DNA from: CAYYAU01 sp964469765 [NCBI: uncultured Clostridia bacterium]
Lineage (GTDB): Bacteria; UBA6262; WVXT01; CAYYAU01
DNA: 5,072 nt
Assembly (NCBI GenBank): GCA_964469765.1
Contig: CAYYAU010000100.1
Location: forward strand, 1-5,072
Reading direction: 5' to 3'
Made by a program: the position numbers and the translations under genes. Shown in pieces: positions 1 through 5,072 of this stretch. Positions within the stretch are counted from its first letter, which is position 1. Each line of letters begins with the position of its first letter. Under the pieces are notes generated by a model that was given only the letters and a program-made list of their open reading frames with translations, was not told the DNA's origin and did no database searches.

Positions 1-55
1 AGGTAAATATTTTCTAAGATTTTTATTTCACTCCGTTCATAAAAACCTAAGAAAA
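1..55. repeat. Intergenic direct repeat, copy A (55 bp)
   Basis: These 55 bases recur without a mismatch at 111-165, so the start-to-start period is 110 bp. Each copy is also an inverted repeat: TTTTCTAAGATTTTTAT is followed by a 12-base spacer (TTCACTCCGTTC) and by ATAAAAACCTAAGAAAA, which pairs at 15 of 17 positions. Because the window opens exactly on the first repeat base, the repeat or a longer array may extend leftward out of view. An open frame (2-127) runs through this copy but is probably incidental. I read it as a non-coding, hairpin-forming intergenic repeat; the family is not one I can name. Confidence 0.85.
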
Positions 56-60
56 ATGAA

Positions 61-114
61 ACCCCGCCACTACGGATTGGCGAGGTCTAACCCACCACTA
101 AAAAACGGCGAGGT
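61..114. repeat. GC-rich hairpin and degenerate 28-bp tandem repeat
   Basis: ACCCCGCCA (61-69) and TGGCGAGGT (78-86) are inverted repeats matching at 8 of 9 positions around an 8-base loop (CTACGGAT). It is by far the most GC-rich short stretch of this intergenic region. The same segment is imperfectly repeated: 61-86 and 90-114 share ACCC, CCACTA and GGCGAGGT in the same order. On the minus strand the hairpin is followed by TTCATTTTTC, so it has the shape of a weak intrinsic terminator for leftward transcription, but no minus-strand gene is visible to its right. It is more likely a structural part of the repeat mosaic. Confidence 0.6.
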
Positions 115-170
115 AAATATTTTCTAAGATTTTTATTTCACTCCGTTCATAAAAACCTAAGAAAATATTT
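111..170. repeat. Intergenic direct repeat, copy B, with 22-bp inverted-repeat arms
   Basis: Bases 111-165 are identical to 1-55. Here the flanking sequence extends the inverted repeat. The left arm 115-136 and right arm 149-170 pair at 20 of 22 positions around a 12-base loop, which would form a long AT-rich hairpin or cruciform. The right arm overlaps the first TTTAC element of the promoter that follows (169-173), so the end of the repeat lies inside the regulatory region of the protease gene. This could be a small non-autonomous element or a fixed hairpin; no transposase or clear target-site duplication is visible. Confidence 0.8.
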
Positions 171-222
171 TACAAAAATTTTACTTTTTATTTACAAATC
201 TGACATATCTATCTGTTATAAT
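167..222 (+). promoter_or_regulatory. Promoter module of the protease-PorV operon, extended -10
   Basis: A perfect extended -10 is present: TG at 214-215, one base, then TATAAT at 217-222. Upstream, TTTAC occurs three times at exactly 11-bp steps (169-173, 180-184, 191-195), followed by AAATCTGACATAT. The best -35-like hexamer is TTTACA (191-196), but the spacer would be 20 bp, longer than usual; an extended -10 can tolerate this. The module is 49/56 identical to 4309-4364 upstream of the third gene, which supports functional conservation. Transcription would start near 229, giving a leader of about 44 nt. The 11-bp phasing could reflect an operator, an UP-like element or a curved A/T tract. 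Confidence 0.7.
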
Positions 223-272
223 CAAATTCTATAGTTTGTTACTTCCACATTAAAATACTTTAAAAAATAAAA

Positions 273-3200
273 ATGCGTTATAAACTTATTTTTATACTCT
301 TTTTATTGAATCTTTTTCCTATCATATGTCTTGCACAAATCTCTAATACTAACGTAGAAAATATAAAGTATGTGCCTGCTGAGGTTATTGTTAGATTCAG
401 AAAAGGCTATTCAAAAAGAAAAATAACAGCATTTAATACATCTTATGGCTTATCCACAATAAAAGTATTCCCACATTTAAATGTGTTCCATCTAAAAGCA
501 TCTAAAAACCTCTCAAACCTAAAAAAGATTTTAGAATCATACAAAACCAATCCTAATGTTCTCTATGCAGAACCAAACTATATCTATTATCCATACTCAG
601 TTCCTAATGATGAGTTATTGAGTAAACAATGGGCTTTATCTAACATTGAAGCAACAAGGGCATGGGAGATTGAAAAAGGAAAGGCTAAAATTATAATTGC
701 CATTGTGGATACTGGCGTAAATTGGAACCACCCTGACCTTGTGAATAAAATATGGAATAACAAAAATGAAATCCCAAATGATTTTATTGATAATGATAAC
801 AATGGGTATACTGATGATATTAGGGGGTGGGATATTGCGGATAATGATAATGACCCAATGGATGAGTATGGTCATGGGACACATTGTGCTGGGATATCTG
901 CTGCTGAATCTAATAACTTTATCGGTATTGCCGGGTTAGCACAAAAATGTACAATTATGCCAGTTAAGATTGATTCTTCTTATTGGGAAAGAAGCTTTAC
1001 TGCTGTGGTATGTGCTGAAGGAATTATATATGCTGTTAATAATGGAGCAAATGTGATTAATATGTCTTGGGGAGGCCCTGCTGATTCTTATCTTATTCAT
1101 GATGCAATTAGGTATGCCTATGATAACAATGTGGTTCTAGTAGCTGCTGCTGGAAATAGTAATGACGATTTTTCTGGATTCCCTGCTTGTTATAATGAGG
1201 TGATAAGTGTATCTGCTACTGACTATTACGATAAAAAGGCGTTTTTCTCATCTTACGGACCCTTTGTAGATGTTGCTGCTCCTGGTACTGAAATATTAAG
1301 TACATATAGAGACGCTTCATATGAATCAATGAGCGGAACATCTATGGCATCTCCTTATGTTGCTGGATTATCTGGGCTTATTCTTTCTTATAAGCCAGAT
1401 TTGACAAATGAGCAGGTAAGACAGGCAATACGAATATCTGCTGATAATTTTGAAACCAATGAGTGGGACCCTTACTATGGTTATGGAAGAATCAATGCTT
1501 ATAATGCATTAAGATATATTCAAACCACAACTCCGATAGAGATGAAAATAACTTCCCCTATTTCAGATGAGTTAGTAAATGGAGTTGTTGATATTAAAGG
1601 AACTGTCAATGGCCTAAACCTTCAAAACCATGAGATTGAATATGGAAAAGGCTTAACACCTAATCAATGGAATAAAACAGGTATATTTGTAACAGAATGG
1701 CCTGTAAAAAATGGACTTTTAGGAAAATGGCATACTGAAGACCTTGCTGAAGGGAGGTATACATTAAGGATTAGAGCATATAGCACATCTGGAAAAATCT
1801 ATGAAGATAGAGCAGTTGTAATTGTAAATAAGAACTCTTCTACAATTAACTCTACCAGTAAACTTACCAACTCCCCTGTTCTCTATGACTTAGATAATGA
1901 TGGAGCAATGGAGATTATCCAAATATCTAATGATTGGGATTTTGATCAGCTCAATATTTATAAATCCAACGGAACGAGTATTAACCCAGGTTGGCCCAAG
2001 AAGAATAAAAACTTCTGGTATGGCTGGGCATTACCTATTATAGGGGATGTTGATGGAAATGGGTTACCTGAGGTGTTATCTATTGTTGATACAGACGTGT
2101 ATGGTTGGAAAGTGGATGGAACATCTATACCTAATTTTCCTATTAAAAATAAGGATGTATGGAGTAAAGTGTCTTTAGGAGATATTAATAATGACGAAAA
2201 TCTTGAAATGGTCTTTGTGTCTATAGATGGATTTATGTATGTAATTGATAGTAAAGGAACCATCCTTCCTGGCTGGCCTCAGGAACTAAAGGGTTTTGAT
2301 AGTTATACTGAGTCTGCTTGTGGTATTGCTGATATCAATGGAGATGGGTATAATGATATTGCAATTACAACTGAAGGTGGACAGGTATATGTCTTTAATC
2401 ATTTAGGGGTATTACTTCCGGGTTGGCCACAAGTAATGGATGATGTGGGGTATTCAGAACTTGCATTAGGTGACGTTGATGGCGATGGAGAGATTGAGAT
2501 TATTTGTGTATCTCCTGGTTGGTATTATAATAAACCAAGGGTCTATGTCTGGAAAAACAATGGAATTTTGCTTCCTGGCTGGCCTCAGGTCGTTGGGGGA
2601 AGACCAACTGCGCCCGTATTGGGTAATTTGGATTATAAAGGAGGTCTTGAAATATTAATAGGGTGTGCAGACCACAGAGTATATGTCTGGCATAGTGATG
2701 GTAGTTTAGTGACTGGATGGCCTCAACAGATTGATGATGCAATTACAATGCCACCTGCTATTGGTGATATTGATGGCGATGGAGAAAGAGAAGTCATTGT
2801 AAACGGTAATAGAGATAATAAGGTGTATGCCTGGCACTCCAATGGAGAAGTGGTTTCAGGTTGGCCAAAATCAACCGGTAGTTATAATATTACTACGCCA
2901 GCAATTGGAGATGTTACTGGTGATGGCCGGGTGGATGTAATAACAAGCTCAGCCGATGGGAATATCTACATTTTTCATTGCAAGGGAAATTATATTCCTG
3001 AAAATATTGATTGGGCTATGCGTTGTCATGACCCACAAAATAGTTGTTTTACTACATATAGAAAAAAATCAAAGAAACTGTTTTCATCCTTAGATAATGC
3101 GGTTGTATACCCAAATCCTTTCAAACCAAATGATAACAACATTCACACAGGCACATGGCAGCAGGGTATATACTTTTCAAACTTAACAGAAAACAACAGT

Positions 3201-3377
3201 ATAAGAATTTATAATGTTGCTGGAGAATTGGTTGCGGAAATGAGAAAAAATGACCTATATAAAAATAAGTATCAATGGATTGTAGATAGAAAAATAGCAA
3301 GTGGAGTGTATATGTATGTAATAGAAGATGAAGATACTGATAAGAAGATTACAGGCAAGTTAAGTATAATAAAATGA
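273..3377 (+). CDS. Secreted multidomain subtilisin-like serine protease (S8) with beta-propeller and C-terminal sorting-like domain
   Basis: Extracellular or surface endopeptidase of the subtilisin family. In order: signal peptide (about 1-21, cleavage after CLA); fervidolysin/I9-type propeptide (about 34-105, from EVIVRFRKG to YAEPNY); S8 catalytic domain (about 120-415) with Asp146 (IVDTGV), His201 (GHGTHCAG), oxyanion Asn295 (AAAGNS) and Ser357 (GTSMAS), so the triad is complete; Ig-like domain (about 424-518); eight FG-GAP-type blades (about 531-905) with DxDxDG calcium loops and GWP motifs; and a C-terminal domain (about 943-1034) starting VVYPNPFKP and ending GVYMYVI...GKLSIIK, like T9SS type A or FlgD-Ig domains. 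Cys205 beside the catalytic His is as in thermitase-type subtilisins. An in-frame TAA at 261-263 excludes a longer N-terminus; no SD precedes the ATG, only A-rich sequence. The stop overlaps the next start by ATGA, so the two are probably co-translated. The substrate is unknown: maturation of surface proteins and nutrient degradation are both possible. Confidence 0.95.
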   Translation: MRYKLIFILFLLNLFPIICLAQISNTNVENIKYVPAEVIVRFRKGYSKRKITAFNTSYGLSTIKVFPHLNVFHLKASKNLSNLKKILESYKTNPNVLYAEPNYIYYPYSVPNDELLSKQWALSNIEATRAWEIEKGKAKIIIAIVDTGVNWNHPDLVNKIWNNKNEIPNDFIDNDNNGYTDDIRGWDIADNDNDPMDEYGHGTHCAGISAAESNNFIGIAGLAQKCTIMPVKIDSSYWERSFTAVVCAEGIIYAVNNGANVINMSWGGPADSYLIHDAIRYAYDNNVVLVAAAGNSNDDFSGFPACYNEVISVSATDYYDKKAFFSSYGPFVDVAAPGTEILSTYRDASYESMSGTSMASPYVAGLSGLILSYKPDLTNEQVRQAIRISADNFETNEWDPYYGYGRINAYNALRYIQTTTPIEMKITSPISDELVNGVVDIKGTVNGLNLQNHEIEYGKGLTPNQWNKTGIFVTEWPVKNGLLGKWHTEDLAEGRYTLRIRAYSTSGKIYEDRAVVIVNKNSSTINSTSKLTNSPVLYDLDNDGAMEIIQISNDWDFDQLNIYKSNGTSINPGWPKKNKNFWYGWALPIIGDVDGNGLPEVLSIVDTDVYGWKVDGTSIPNFPIKNKDVWSKVSLGDINNDENLEMVFVSIDGFMYVIDSKGTILPGWPQELKGFDSYTESACGIADINGDGYNDIAITTEGGQVYVFNHLGVLLPGWPQVMDDVGYSELALGDVDGDGEIEIICVSPGWYYNKPRVYVWKNNGILLPGWPQVVGGRPTAPVLGNLDYKGGLEILIGCADHRVYVWHSDGSLVTGWPQQIDDAITMPPAIGDIDGDGEREVIVNGNRDNKVYAWHSNGEVVSGWPKSTGSYNITTPAIGDVTGDGRVDVITSSADGNIYIFHCKGNYIPENIDWAMRCHDPQNSCFTTYRKKSKKLFSSLDNAVVYPNPFKPNDNNIHTGTWQQGIYFSNLTENNSIRIYNVAGELVAEMRKNDLYKNKYQWIVDRKIASGVYMYVIEDEDTDKKITGKLSIIK

Positions 3378-4297
3378 AAAGATTATTTTGGTTGTTAATA
3401 ATAGTGTTGAGTCTAAATAACCTTTATGGCTTTGGAGAAAATAATAAAGGCAAAACAGCATTTCAATCTCTAAAGATAGGAGTTGGCGCAAGACCTGTAG
3501 CAATGGGAGAGGCATTTACAGCAGTATCTGATGATATTAATGCAATCTATTGGAATCCAGCAGGAGTTGTAAATGTAGATTGTAATGAGCTATCAGTTAT
3601 GTATATTAACTGGTTTCAAAAGATAAGTTATTCATCCCTTGCATTTGTCCATAATTTTATGCATAATATTGCGGTAGGGGTTTTCTTTTCTCAACTATCA
3701 TATGGAAGGATTCCTAAAACAGAAGTCACTGCTGATGGCAGTTTAATTGATAATAATGAATCCTACACTGCTTATGACTTAATTGGAGGATTGTCTTCTG
3801 GAATAAAGGTTTCCGAAAATCTATTGTTAGGAGTAAATATTAAGCTCTTAACAGAAAAGATAGAAAACGAAAAAGCACAGGGTATAGCATTTGATATTGG
3901 GTGGCTATGGAATATCATAAAAAACAGGCTAAGATATGGAGTTTCTCTTAACAATATTGGAACCAACATAAGATTTATCTCTGAGAAGGATAATCTTCCT
4001 TTAAGTTTTAAGGTAGGATTGGCTTATATAAAACAAAAAAGATTTACAATTAGTTTTGATATGAGTATACCCTCAGATAATACTATGAGTGAACACATTG
4101 GGATAGAGTATTATCTATTCAAAAACTTCTGCTTTCGGGTAGGTTATAAATCAAATACAATTAGAGATTTAGGTGGGCTCTCAGGATTATCTGCTGGCGT
4201 AGGAATTAAATGGAAACATTTATCCATAGACTATGTGTGGGTTCCTTATGGGGAGTTAGGACAAACGCAAAGATGCGCTTTAAAATGTTCATTCTAA
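3374..4297 (+). CDS. PorV/PorQ family outer-membrane beta-barrel protein
   Basis: Predicted outer-membrane barrel of the PorV/PorQ (UPF0164-like) group. A signal peptide covers about residues 1-19 (MKRLFWLLIIVLSL core). Next comes the family's N-terminal signature GARPVAMGEAFTAVSDD (38-54) and IYWNPAGV (58-65). The rest is short alternating amphipathic strands, and the chain ends in Phe307, as barrel proteins recognised by the BAM machinery typically do. The length of 307 fits the family. In Bacteroidota, PorV carries proteins with a C-terminal sorting domain from the type IX translocon to the surface attachment complex. Here the gene overlaps the protease stop by 4 bp (ATGA) with no SD of its own, implying translational coupling, and the protease has a sorting-like C-terminal domain. 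The cargo-carrier role is inferred; PorV-like proteins also occur in genomes where no type IX system is established. Confidence 0.88.
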   Translation: MKRLFWLLIIVLSLNNLYGFGENNKGKTAFQSLKIGVGARPVAMGEAFTAVSDDINAIYWNPAGVVNVDCNELSVMYINWFQKISYSSLAFVHNFMHNIAVGVFFSQLSYGRIPKTEVTADGSLIDNNESYTAYDLIGGLSSGIKVSENLLLGVNIKLLTEKIENEKAQGIAFDIGWLWNIIKNRLRYGVSLNNIGTNIRFISEKDNLPLSFKVGLAYIKQKRFTISFDMSIPSDNTMSEHIGIEYYLFKNFCFRVGYKSNTIRDLGGLSGLSAGVGIKWKHLSIDYVWVPYGELGQTQRCALKCSF

Positions 4298-4308
4298 AGA
4301 GGCTAAAA

Positions 4309-4364
4309 ATTTTACAAAAATTTTACATAATATTTACAAATCTGACATATAAATATGATATAAT
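4309..4364 (+). promoter_or_regulatory. Promoter module of the third gene, twin of the one at 167-222
   Basis: The extended -10 is TG at 4356-4357, one base, TATAAT at 4359-4364. TTTAC occurs at 4311-4315, 4322-4326 and 4333-4337, again at exact 11-bp steps, and two 18-base blocks (4309-4326 and 4333-4350) are identical to the first module. The first two elements lie in a perfect tandem 11-mer (AAAAATTTTAC, 4305-4315 and 4316-4326). The predicted start near 4371 gives a leader of about 118 nt. The module begins only 12 bp after the PorV stop, and no GC-rich terminator hairpin separates them, so read-through from the operon is possible in addition to this promoter. Confidence 0.7.
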
Positions 4365-4380
4365 TAAAACAGATTTAAAA

Positions 4381-4412
4381 ATTTAAGAAATAAATAAAAC
4401 TTTTTCTTAAAT
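4381..4412 (+). repeat. 10-bp perfect inverted repeat in the 5' leader
   Basis: ATTTAAGAAA (4381-4390) and TTTCTTAAAT (4403-4412) are exact reverse complements around a 12-base loop. The element lies about 10 nt after the predicted transcription start and ends six bases before the first AGGAGG. As RNA it would be an AU-rich, modest hairpin, possibly protecting the 5' end; as DNA it could be an operator for a dimeric regulator. The high A+T content makes chance formation more likely than it would otherwise be. Confidence 0.5.
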
Positions 4413-4415
4413 AAA

Positions 4416-4432
4416 AAAGGAGGTGACTGCTG
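4416..4432 (+). promoter_or_regulatory. First Shine-Dalgarno sequence, without an ATG
   Basis: AAAGGAGGTGACTGCTG contains a near-ideal SD (AGGAGG, 4418-4423), yet no ATG lies at usable distance. The only well-spaced start-like codon is CTG at 4430-4432, six bases downstream. GTG at 4423-4425 overlaps the SD itself and would give only five codons. The GGAGGTGAC core recurs exactly at 4475-4483 before the real start. The site may drive a leader peptide, act as a ribosome standby or loading site, or be a relic of a duplication. Confidence 0.45.
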
Positions 4433-4492
4433 AAAAATAAAAATTTCAAAAATCAAAAAAGAAAAAATCTAAAGGGAGGTGACAAAGAATGA
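4430..4492 (+). CDS. Possible leader ORF, 20 codons, CTG start
   Basis: Reading from CTG after the first SD gives a 20-residue Lys/Asn-rich peptide (LKNKNFKNQKRKNLKGGDKE) whose TGA (4490-4492) overlaps the ATG of the third gene as ATGA. The ideal SD spacing and the stop-start overlap are the support. Against it are the rare CTG start, the low-complexity A-rich composition and the lack of any recognisable peptide family. If real, it would couple translation of the downstream gene to ribosomes loaded at the first SD. I regard it as a hypothesis. Confidence 0.2.
   Translation: MKNKNFKNQKRKNLKGGDKE
4474..4491 (+). promoter_or_regulatory. Shine-Dalgarno sequence and start of the third gene
   Basis: GGGAGGTGACAAAGAATG: GGAGG at 4475-4479 is nine bases before ATG 4489-4491. 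This fixes the start and contrasts with the protease and PorV genes, which have no SD. The codons that follow encode a clear signal peptide, supporting the choice. Confidence 0.85.
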
Positions 4493-5072
4493 AGCGAAGT
4501 CTAATCTTATTTAGTTTAGTTTTGACAATGGTGGTTTTCATCTTAGGTGTTGCAAAAGCAGCAAAAGCAGAGTTTCATACTCTTGGTACAGAAAGTAAAA
4601 CAGCATCCGTAACATTTATAGGTGAAGGCAAAATTGATATGGAGGTTTCCTTAATCCCTCTCAGAGCAGGGGCATCTACAGCAAAAATTACCTGGGAAAA
4701 AGCAAATGTCCAGCCTGGAGATGGATGGGTATATGCTGACCAGGCAATCAAAATTGATGGAAAGATTCATTCTCAATCTGGCTGGGGTATTCAGATTTAT
4801 ACACATAACCCAGATTATACTGGTGGTATTGACCATGCTGGGTTGATTAATCAAAGTGACAAATCTAAGAAACTCCTTATGTGCTGGAAAGTTATGGATG
4901 ATGAATGGACAGTAGAAACTTCAACCGCTATGGGAGGTCCTGGCCCTCAGAATCCTATAGAGGTGGCTGACCCCGATGATCCAACTTTCCATTATTTTAG
5001 TAATAACTATCTCTGGTTTAAGGATGATACGAACGAAGACGACCCAAATACTTCTGAGAATGAGGAGTGGCA
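4489..5072 (+). CDS. Secreted protein of unknown function, 3' end outside the window
   Basis: An open frame of 194 complete codons runs from a strong SD to the window edge without a stop. The protein begins with a signal peptide: MKRS, a hydrophobic core at about 5-21, then AKAAKA with signal peptidase cleavage most likely after Ala27. The mature part seen is mostly beta-rich, polar and aromatic: ITWEKANV (67-74), GWVYADQAIKID (79-90), SGWGIQIYTHNPDY (97-110), then an acidic Asp/Glu/Asn/Pro-rich segment (about 160-193). Only one cysteine (132) appears in the mature part. I do not recognise a family; the composition suggests an extracellular or surface-attached protein. It has its own promoter of the same type as the operon upstream and a 118-nt leader. 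Whether it also carries a C-terminal sorting domain cannot be seen here. Confidence 0.85.
   Translation, partial: MKRSLILFSLVLTMVVFILGVAKAAKAEFHTLGTESKTASVTFIGEGKIDMEVSLIPLRAGASTAKITWEKANVQPGDGWVYADQAIKIDGKIHSQSGWGIQIYTHNPDYTGGIDHAGLINQSDKSKKLLMCWKVMDDEWTVETSTAMGGPGPQNPIEVADPDDPTFHYFSNNYLWFKDDTNEDDPNTSENEEW

Noticed and set aside
2-127. Open frame of 41 codons through the left repeat, with an internal ATG at 56-58 (MKPRHYGLARSNPPLKNGE...)
   Set aside because: The identical right-hand copy is entered in a different frame (110 is not a multiple of 3), there is no SD, and the hairpin-forming repeat explains the sequence better. A fragment of a repeat-borne gene ending here cannot be fully excluded.
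1-170. CRISPR array
   Set aside because: Only two repeat copies, 55 bp long with a spacer that contains its own repeat and hairpin; no cas gene; unit size and structure do not fit.
91-234. Open frame through the right repeat into the promoter
   Set aside because: No ATG, GTG or TTG start with a ribosome site; it runs through the promoter and reflects the absence of stops in one frame of the repeat.
273-335. Lipoprotein signal at Cys19 of the protease (PIIC)
   Set aside because: The residue before Cys is Ile rather than Gly, Ala or Ser, so the lipobox is poor; a signal peptidase I site after CLA fits better.
587-884. Minus-strand open frames within the protease gene
   Set aside because: Antisense shadows of a gene with a complete catalytic domain; no recognisable protein features or ribosome sites.
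1958-2742. Open frames on both strands within the propeller region
   Set aside because: They lie over the repetitive FG-GAP coding sequence, where repeated codons keep alternative frames open; their translations show no domain.
3772-3969. Minus-strand open frame inside the PorV-like gene
   Set aside because: Shadow of a well-supported gene.
4298-4330. Intrinsic terminator after the PorV-like gene
   Set aside because: Only AT-rich tandem 11-mers are present; there is no GC-containing stem followed by a T tract.
4651-4854. Minus-strand open frame opposite the third gene
   Set aside because: The plus strand has an SD, a signal peptide and an uninterrupted frame to the window edge; the minus frame has none of these.

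Overview
The window is AT-rich bacterial DNA holding three plus-strand genes for exported proteins and two informative intergenic regions. The proteins are a 1034-residue multidomain subtilisin (273-3377), a 307-residue PorV/PorQ-type outer-membrane beta-barrel protein that overlaps it by 4 bp (3374-4297), and the first 194 codons of an unrecognised secreted protein that runs off the right edge (4489-5072). A PorV-like barrel, a T9SS/FlgD-like C-terminal domain on the protease and export signals on all three proteins point to a diderm (outer-membrane) bacterium. The domain style, with GWP-containing FG-GAP propeller blades and a 'YPNPF' C-terminal domain, resembles that of uncultivated lineages outside or near the Bacteroidota/FCB group. 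That placement is an inference from style and is weak.

Layout: 1-170 is a repeat mosaic. A perfect 55-bp direct repeat (1-55 and 111-165) is itself a long inverted repeat, and between the copies lies a GC-rich hairpin plus a degenerate 28-bp tandem repeat. 167-222 is a promoter module with an extended -10 (TG-N-TATAAT). 273-4297 is a two-gene operon. 4298-4488 is an intergenic region with no visible intrinsic terminator. It carries a second, nearly identical promoter module (4309-4364), a 10-bp perfect inverted repeat, two Shine-Dalgarno sequences 56 bp apart and a possible short leader ORF that ends in an ATGA overlap with the third gene.

How the genes may work together: the protease has a signal peptide, an inhibitory propeptide, a complete Asp/His/Ser catalytic domain, an Ig-like linker, an eight-repeat calcium-type beta-propeller and a C-terminal domain resembling type IX secretion sorting domains. 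In the type IX pathway PorV is the outer-membrane carrier for proteins with such domains, so the coupled pair looks like a cargo and its barrel partner. The third gene shares the promoter architecture of the operon, three TTTAC elements at 11-bp spacing ahead of an extended -10, which suggests co-regulation. Its function is unknown. The first and third genes differ sharply in translation signals: no SD for the protease, strong SDs for the third gene.
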